Source: Pseudomonas soli
Lineage (GTDB): Bacteria > Pseudomonadota > Gammaproteobacteria > Pseudomonadales > Pseudomonadaceae
Assembly: GCF_900110655.1 (NCBI RefSeq)
Contig: NZ_FOEQ01000010.1
Coordinates: 62,001 to 126,000, forward strand
Direction of reading: 5' to 3'
DNA length: 64,000 bases
The position numbers were made by a program, and so were the translations under genes. Positions within the stretch are counted from its first letter, which is position 1; every line of letters starts with the position of its first letter. Positions 58,964 to 64,000 of this stretch are shown in pieces. The notes under the pieces are model-generated. The model was not told the origin of the DNA. It saw nothing but the letters and a program-made list of their open reading frames with translations, and ran no database searches.

Positions 58964-59737
58964 ATGACCGACCAAGCCTTCGCCCAGGCCGACCCCGACT
59001 GGGTCGAGCTGATCCGCCTGGCCCGCGACTGGTTCGATGGGCCTCTTGGGCAGTTGATGCTCAAGGAGGAGGAAAAGTTGCTCGAAGAAGAGCTGCGGCG
59101 CTTCTTCGGTGGCTACCTTGTGCACTACGGCCCCTGCGCCGAACCTCCGCCCAACGCCCCGCAGGTGCAGCGCAACGTGCGCCTGGGCGCGCCGCTGCCG
59201 GGGGTGGAAATCGTCTGCGAGGAGCAGGCCTGGCCGTTGTCGGAGCACGCCGCCGACGTGGTGGTGCTGCAGCATGGCCTGGACTTCAGCCTGTCCCCTC
59301 ACGGGCTGCTGCGCGAGGCGGCCAGTTCCGTGCGCCCGGGGGGCCACCTGCTGATCATCGGGATCAACCCCTGGAGCAGTTGGGGCGTGCGCCATTTCTT
59401 TAGCCACGGGGCCTTGCGCAAGGCCCGTTGCATCTCGCCGTCGCGGGTCGGCGACTGGCTCAACCTGCTGGGCTTCGCGCTGGAGAAACGCCGCTTCGGG
59501 TGTTATCGTCCGCCGCTTGCCTCGCCGGCCTGGCAGCAGCGCCTGGCTGGCTGGGAGCGCGTGGCCGGTGGCTGGCAGACTGCCGGTGGCGGTGTCTACC
59601 TGCTGGTGGCGCGCAAGATGGTGGTGGGCCTGCGGCCGCTGCGCCTGGAGCGCCGTGAGCCGATGGGCAAGCTGCTGCCGCTGCCGCTGGCCAAGGTCAA
59701 CCGCAGCGCCACCCATCCCGAATCCGAAAAGCACTGA
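58964..59737 (+). CDS. Class I SAM-dependent methyltransferase (YafS-like)
   Basis: A 257-residue cytoplasmic methyltransferase. The AdoMet fold shows LGAPLPGVEIV, EHAADVVVLQHGLDFS and PGGHLLIIGINPWSSWGVRHFF, resembling YafS-type proteins next to gloB/rnhA. The substrate is unknown. It is divergent from gloB across an 84-bp gap and precedes rnhA by 13 bp. Confidence 0.85.
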   Translation: MTDQAFAQADPDWVELIRLARDWFDGPLGQLMLKEEEKLLEEELRRFFGGYLVHYGPCAEPPPNAPQVQRNVRLGAPLPGVEIVCEEQAWPLSEHAADVVVLQHGLDFSLSPHGLLREAASSVRPGGHLLIIGINPWSSWGVRHFFSHGALRKARCISPSRVGDWLNLLGFALEKRRFGCYRPPLASPAWQQRLAGWERVAGGWQTAGGGVYLLVARKMVVGLRPLRLERREPMGKLLPLPLAKVNRSATHPESEKH

Positions 59738-59750
59738 ACATGAGTGGTAC

Positions 59751-60197
59751 ATGAGCGATAGCGTCGAGATCTACACCGATGGTGCCTGCAAGGGCAACCC
59801 TGGCCCGGGCGGCTGGGGCGTGCTGATTGTCTACAAGGGCGTCGAGAAGGAGCTGTGGGGCGGCGAGCGCGAGACCACCAACAACCGCATGGAACTGATG
59901 GCGGCGATCGAGGGCCTCAAGGCGCTCAAGCGCGAGTGCGAGGTGCTGCTGACCACCGACTCGCAGTACGTCATGAAGGGCATCAACGAGTGGATGGTCA
60001 ACTGGAAGAAGCGTGGCTGGAAGACCGCCGCGAAAGAGCCGGTGAAGAACGCCGACCTGTGGGTGCAGCTCGATGAACAGGTCAACCGGCACAAGGTGAC
60101 CTGGAAGTGGGTCCGTGGGCATATCGGCCATCCGGGCAACGAGCGTGCCGACCAGTTGGCCAATCGTGGGGTTGATGAGGTTCGCGCGCAACGTTGA
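59751..60197 (+). CDS. rnhA: Ribonuclease HI
   Basis: A 148-residue RNase H1 that degrades RNA in RNA-DNA hybrids. The four catalytic acids fall at the E. coli positions: Asp10 (YTDGACKGNPGPGG), Glu48 (NRMELM), Asp70 (TTDSQYV) and Asp134 (NERADQLAN), with His124 in RGHIGHPGN. The ATG at 59751 directly follows the methyltransferase gene. Confidence 0.97.
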   Translation: MSDSVEIYTDGACKGNPGPGGWGVLIVYKGVEKELWGGERETTNNRMELMAAIEGLKALKRECEVLLTTDSQYVMKGINEWMVNWKKRGWKTAAKEPVKNADLWVQLDEQVNRHKVTWKWVRGHIGHPGNERADQLANRGVDEVRAQR

Positions 60198-60211
60198 TCG
60201 TGTTGCGGGCC

Positions 60212-60292
60212 ATCGCGGGGCAAGTCGGGTCGCCGCATCGCCGCTCCCACGAGATGACTGCTGGCTGCGTGGGAGCGGGCTTGCCCCGCGAT
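60212..60292. repeat. Inverted pair of REP units between rnhA and dnaQ
   Basis: One unit, ATCGCGGGGCAAGTCGGG...CGCTCCCAC (60212-60250), and a second in inverse orientation, GTGGGAGCGGGCTTGCCCCGCGAT (60269-60292). It forms a BIME-like structure of the P. putida REP family. Confidence 0.8.
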
Positions 60293-60362
60293 GACCGCAA
60301 AACGGCCCCGATTTCGTTATACTCCCACCCCGAATTCAAGCACCGCCAGTTGGAGTCCCCGC

Positions 60363-61118
60363 GTGGAGCAGCAGCAAGACAAACGGTTCGTCATCCTCGA
60401 CACCGAGACCACCGGCATGCCAGTGGCCGAAGGCCACCGCATCATCGAGATCGGTTGTGTCGAGGTCGTGGGCCGGCGCCTGACCGGGCGGCATTTCCAC
60501 GTTTACCTGCAGCCCGACCGTGAGAGTGACGAGGGCGCGATCAACGTCCACGGCATCACCGACGCCTTCCTGGTCGGCAAACCGCGTTTCGGCGATGTGG
60601 CCGAGGAGTTTTTCGAGTTCATCCAGGGCGCCACCCTGGTCATCCACAACGCCGCGTTTGACGTTGGCTTCATCAACAACGAGTTCGCCCTGATCGGCCA
60701 GCAGGATCGTGCCGATATTTCGCAGCATTGCCCGATCCTCGACACCCTGATGATGGCGCGCTCGCGCCACCCGGGGCAGCGCAACAGCCTCGATGCCCTG
60801 TGCAAACGCTACGGCATCGACAACTCCGGCCGTGAGCTGCACGGCGCACTGCTCGACTCGGAACTGCTGGCCGACGTCTACCTGGCGATGACCGGTGGCC
60901 AGACCAGCCTGTCGCTGGCGGGCGAAGGGGCGGGTGACGAGGATGGGCAAGGGGCAACCGGTAGCGAGATTCGCCGTATTGTCGGGCGTGCGCCGGGGCG
61001 GGTGATCCTGGCCAGCGAGGAAGAACTCGAGGCCCATGCCGAACGCTTGGCGGCCATTGCCAAGTCGGCGGGTGGGCCGTCGATGTGGCAGGCATTGACC
61101 GAGCCAGCCGCCAGCTGA
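60363..61118 (+). CDS. dnaQ: DNA polymerase III epsilon subunit (3'-5' proofreading exonuclease)
   Basis: A 251-residue DEDDh exonuclease. The motif I acids are Asp13 and Glu15 in VILDTETTGM, followed by VIHNAAFDVGFI (motif II) and HGALLDSELLADVYL (motif III). A C-terminal tail binds the alpha subunit. The start is GTG 60363 with GGAG seven bases before; an upstream ATG at 60291 would add 24 unlikely residues. rnhA and dnaQ are in the same direction here. Confidence 0.94.
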   Translation: MEQQQDKRFVILDTETTGMPVAEGHRIIEIGCVEVVGRRLTGRHFHVYLQPDRESDEGAINVHGITDAFLVGKPRFGDVAEEFFEFIQGATLVIHNAAFDVGFINNEFALIGQQDRADISQHCPILDTLMMARSRHPGQRNSLDALCKRYGIDNSGRELHGALLDSELLADVYLAMTGGQTSLSLAGEGAGDEDGQGATGSEIRRIVGRAPGRVILASEEELEAHAERLAAIAKSAGGPSMWQALTEPAAS

Positions 61119-61138
61119 CTCGAAGGCAGGCCCGGCCC

Positions 61139-61166
61139 ATCGCTGGCAAGCCAGCTCCCACAGGGA
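61139..61166. repeat. REP-like element
   Basis: ATCGCTGGCAAGCCAGCTCCCACAGGGA, with a TGGCAAGCCA hairpin, directly after dnaQ. CTGGC variant of the Pseudomonas REP family. Confidence 0.7.
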
Positions 61167-61260
61167 CCGCATCCAGCGCTGCACCTTGTGAGCCGGCCTG
61201 GCGATGACAGCATCACACTCGACTACCCTGAGGGAAATTACCCGCAGAGGTAGCCGCCCG

Positions 61261-63504
61261 ATGTACAAGGACCTGCAGTTCCCGATCCTCATCGTCCACC
61301 GGGCCATCAAGGCCGACACCGTCGCCGGCGAGCGAGTGCGCGGCATCGCCGATGAACTGGCCCGTGACGGCTTCGCCATCCTCGCCGTCGCCGATCAGGC
61401 CGAAGCACGGCTGGTGGCCGCCACCCATCACGGCCTGGCCTGCATGCTGATTGCCGCCGAGGGTGTCGGCGACGACAGCCGCCTGTTGCAGAATATGGCG
61501 GAACTGATCCGCCTGGCCCGGCTGCGGGCACCCAACCTGCCGATTTTTGCCTTGGGCGAGCAGGTCACTCTGGAGAATGCACCCGCCGAGGCCATGGGCG
61601 AGCTGAATCAGTTGCGCGGCATTCTCTATCTATTCGAAGACACAGTGCCGTTTCTCGCCCGCCAGGTGGCGCGGGCCGCGCACAATTACCTCGATGGCCT
61701 GCTGCCACCGTTCTTCAAGGCCTTGGTACAGCACACCGCGCAATCCAACTACTCCTGGCACACGCCGGGCCACGGCGGTGGCGTCGCCTACCGCAAGAGC
61801 CCGGTGGGGCAGGCCTTCCATCAGTTCTTCGGTGAAAACACCCTGCGCTCGGACCTGTCGATCTCGGTGCCGGAGCTGGGCTCGCTGCTCGACCACACTG
61901 GCCCGCTGGCCGCCGCCGAGGCACGGGCGGCACGCAACTTCGGTGCCGACCATACCTTCTTCGTCATCAATGGCACCTCAACCGCCAACAAGATCGTCTG
62001 GCATGCCATGGTCGGGCGCGGGGACCTGGTGCTGGTGGACCGCAACTGCCACAAGTCGGTGGTGCACGCGATCATCATGACCGGCGCCATCCCCATCTAC
62101 CTGTGCCCGGAGCGCAATGAGCTGGGCATCATCGGGCCGATCCCGCTCAGCGAGTTCAGCCCGGCGTCTATCCAAGCGAAGGTCCAGGCCCATCCGCTGG
62201 CCCAGGGAAAGCCTGCGAAGATCAAGCTCGCCGTGGTCACCAACTCCACCTATGACGGCCTGTGCTACCACGCCGGGATGATCAAGCAGGCCCTGGGTGC
62301 CAGTGTCGAGGTGCTGCACTTCGACGAGGCCTGGTTCGCCTATGCCGCCTTCCATGAATTCTTCGTCGACCGCTATGCCATGGGTACGCCACGTGGCGAC
62401 GACGGGCCGCTGCTGTTCAGCACCCATTCCACCCACAAGCTACTGGCGGCCTTCAGCCAGGCCTCGATGATCCATGTGCAGGACGGTGCCAGCCGCCAGT
62501 TGGACCGCGACCGCTTCAACGAAGCGTTCATGATGCATATCTCCACCTCGCCGCAGTACAGCATCCTCGCCTCGCTGGACGTGGCCTCGGCGATGATGGA
62601 AGGCCCGGCGGGGCGTTCGCTGTTGCAGGAGATGTTCGACGAGGCCCTGAGCTTTCGCCGGGCGCTGGCCAATCTGCGCGAGCACCTCGCCGTCGATGAC
62701 TGGTGGTTCAGTATCTGGCAGCCGCCAGCGACGCACGTCGACGAGGGTCAGGCGGCGGTGGACTGGCTGCTTCAGCCGGGCGCCGAGTGGCACGGTTTCG
62801 GCGGGCTTGGCGAGAACTATGTATTGCTCGACCCGCTCAAGGTCACCCTGGTGATGCCAGGCGCTGCTGGGGCGACGGATGGCCATGGGATTCCTGCGGC
62901 GGTGGTGGGCAAGTTTCTCTGGGAGCGCGGGCTGGTAGTGGAGAAGACTGGTTTGTACAGCTTTTTGGTGCTGTTCTCGATGGGGATCACCAAGGGCAAG
63001 TGGAGCACACTGCTCACCGAGCTGCTGGAGTTCAAACGCCACTACGACGCCAATACCGCGCTGGCCGACTGCCTGCCAAGTGTGGTGGTGGAGCAACCAT
63101 CACGGTACCTGGGGTTAGGGCTACGCGATTTGTGCCAGCAACTGCATGGTTTCTATCGTGGCAATGCCACTTCAAAACAGCTCAAGCTGCTGTTCACCCG
63201 TTTGCCAGAGGTGGCGATGACACCCGCCGATGCCTATGACCGGATGGTGCGTGGGTCAGTCGAGGCAGTGCCGATCGAGCAACTGCTAGGTCGGGTGGCG
63301 GCGGTGATGTTGGTGCCCTATCCACCCGGGATCCCGTTGATCATGCCCGGCGAGCGCTTCACTGAGGTGACCCGCTCGATCCTGGTCTACCTGGACTGCG
63401 CCCGAGCCTTTGACCAAGGTTTCCCTGGCTTCGTCGCCGATGTGCATGGCCTGCAGCGCGAGGGAACGCTGTACACCGTCGACTGCGTCAAGGAATACGA
63501 ATGA
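61261..63504 (+). CDS. ldcA: Lysine/arginine/ornithine decarboxylase (LdcA-type)
   Basis: A 747-residue fold-type I PLP decarboxylase with N-terminal wing domain. The PLP-binding lysine is Lys393 in STHSTHKLLAAFSQ; WHTPGHGGG, GTSTANKIV and HFDEAWFAYAAF are family marks. The position after dnaQ corresponds to P. aeruginosa ldcA, which makes cadaverine from lysine (a step in lysine catabolism). Local synteny from memory supports this; arginine decarboxylase activity cannot be excluded. Confidence 0.88.
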   Translation: MYKDLQFPILIVHRAIKADTVAGERVRGIADELARDGFAILAVADQAEARLVAATHHGLACMLIAAEGVGDDSRLLQNMAELIRLARLRAPNLPIFALGEQVTLENAPAEAMGELNQLRGILYLFEDTVPFLARQVARAAHNYLDGLLPPFFKALVQHTAQSNYSWHTPGHGGGVAYRKSPVGQAFHQFFGENTLRSDLSISVPELGSLLDHTGPLAAAEARAARNFGADHTFFVINGTSTANKIVWHAMVGRGDLVLVDRNCHKSVVHAIIMTGAIPIYLCPERNELGIIGPIPLSEFSPASIQAKVQAHPLAQGKPAKIKLAVVTNSTYDGLCYHAGMIKQALGASVEVLHFDEAWFAYAAFHEFFVDRYAMGTPRGDDGPLLFSTHSTHKLLAAFSQASMIHVQDGASRQLDRDRFNEAFMMHISTSPQYSILASLDVASAMMEGPAGRSLLQEMFDEALSFRRALANLREHLAVDDWWFSIWQPPATHVDEGQAAVDWLLQPGAEWHGFGGLGENYVLLDPLKVTLVMPGAAGATDGHGIPAAVVGKFLWERGLVVEKTGLYSFLVLFSMGITKGKWSTLLTELLEFKRHYDANTALADCLPSVVVEQPSRYLGLGLRDLCQQLHGFYRGNATSKQLKLLFTRLPEVAMTPADAYDRMVRGSVEAVPIEQLLGRVAAVMLVPYPPGIPLIMPGERFTEVTRSILVYLDCARAFDQGFPGFVADVHGLQREGTLYTVDCVKEYE

Positions 63505-63706
63505 TCTCGACGCCAGTCTGGGCCAGTTCGAAACGGTCGTCGCCCAGATGGTTGACGCGATCGCCGATGGCCAGGCGATAGCTGGTGACCGGGGCCCCGA
63601 GGATACTGCCGTCGGCCTGGAGGGTGGACTCCTGGAACTCGTGGACGGGGTAGATGCGGCCTTCGGCGTCACGGGCGTGGAACTGGCCGACCATTACTGC
63701 TGCCAT
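63488..63706 (-). CDS. Small conserved hypothetical protein
   Basis: A 72-residue beta-rich protein (MVGQFHARDAEGRIYPVHEFQE..., DRVNHLGDDRFELAQTGVEIIRIP), no signal peptide. It overlaps the end of ldcA by 17 bases on the other strand. Members are widespread next to ldcA in Pseudomonas, but the function is not known to me. Confidence 0.65.
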   Translation of the reverse strand: MAAVMVGQFHARDAEGRIYPVHEFQESTLQADGSILGAPVTSYRLAIGDRVNHLGDDRFELAQTGVEIIRIP

Positions 63707-63864
63707 TTAGGTGGAAACCTCTGAATCGTGTAGGAAATGTCTGTAGGCATAGACCAGTGAAATGCTTGGGAAGTTTTCAGCCGAATGGAAAAAAACCGTG
63801 AAGCCGAGGAACGGTCATCTATAACTAACTGGTCCCATTCCCAGAGCAGAGGTTGCAAAACGCC

Positions 63865-64000
63865 ATGAGCCAGGTTTATTCGGTAGCGGTTGTCGTCGGC
63901 AGCTTGCGCAAGGACTCCTTCAACCGCAAGGTGGCCCGCGCGCTCTCTGAGCTGGCGCCGTCCAGCCTTGCCCTGAGGATCGTCGAGATCGGCGATTTGC
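63865..64000 (+). CDS. NAD(P)H-dependent FMN reductase, N-terminal fragment
   Basis: The first 45 codons of a flavodoxin-fold reductase: SVAVVVGSLRKDSFNRKVARAL is the FMN-phosphate-binding loop of ChrR/azoreductase-type NAD(P)H:FMN reductases. The gene leaves the right edge. The likely role is quinone or chromate reduction. AGAGG lies 14 bases upstream, a rather long spacing. Confidence 0.8.
   Translation, partial: MSQVYSVAVVVGSLRKDSFNRKVARALSELAPSSLALRIVEIGDL

Noticed and set aside
44929..61166. REP units as CRISPR repeats
   Set aside because: They are dispersed single or paired palindromes without regular spacers.

Overview
The window is chromosomal DNA from a fluorescent Pseudomonas, most likely of the P. 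putida group. The evidence is the GC-rich codon use, the many REP elements of the putida type (ATCGCGGG-CTTG-CCCCGCGAT with GTGGGAGC flanks), families typical of Pseudomonas (DUF4389, DUF4892, DUF3077 and DUF6124 proteins, OprD porin), and the order gpsA-DUF4389-sixA-...-kdpFABCDE at one end and npp/yej-mltD-gloB-rnhA-dnaQ-ldcA at the other. From memory, both ends match the P. putida/P. aeruginosa core. No rRNA, tRNA, CRISPR array or intact insertion sequence was seen.

Left conserved block (1-17336). A minus-strand operon encodes a TonB-dependent receptor, a periplasmic binding protein and the start of a BarA/GacS-type sensor kinase (cut by the window edge). Then come gpsA, a DUF4389 membrane protein, sixA, a small unknown protein, two alpha/beta hydrolases, a DUF4892 protein and a PerM-type permease. 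The complete high-affinity potassium system follows: kdpF (29 codons), kdpA, kdpB, kdpC, sensor kdpD and regulator kdpE.

Accessory middle (about 17361-49000). This is a series of small regulator-plus-operon modules: a diguanylate cyclase; a lysA paralogue with a divergent LysR; the cynR/cynT-cynS cyanate system followed by an amidohydrolase gene broken by a one-base frameshift; a LysR-MFS-ArsB-like unit divergent from a PrpF-like isomerase, DctA-type carrier, CitMHS carrier, OprD porin and MFS transporter (apparently an organic di/tricarboxylate uptake locus); an XRE regulator with a DUF2834/MAPEG pair; two paralogous LuxR-type regulators with a PotF/SpuD-like binding protein, a nitrilase-superfamily amidase and an APC permease (apparently an amine/polyamine module), between which lie a decayed vgrG and three orphan genes; a GNAT fused to an excisionase-type antitoxin domain; two small Pseudomonas DUF proteins; and an isolated, A/T-richer cytochrome c gene that closely resembles mitochondrial cytochrome c.

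Right conserved block (49022-64000). A five-gene peptide ABC importer with two tandem binding proteins (nppA1A2BCD, yejABEF-like) precedes mltD, gloB, a SAM methyltransferase, rnhA, dnaQ, the lysine/arginine decarboxylase ldcA, a small unknown gene, and the start of an NAD(P)H-dependent FMN reductase.

The most unusual items are the mitochondrial-like cytochrome c, the GNAT-antitoxin fusion, the frameshifted amidohydrolase beside cynTS, the tricarboxylate-type cluster, and a 15-bp motif shared by the second luxR leader and the region upstream of the APC permease.
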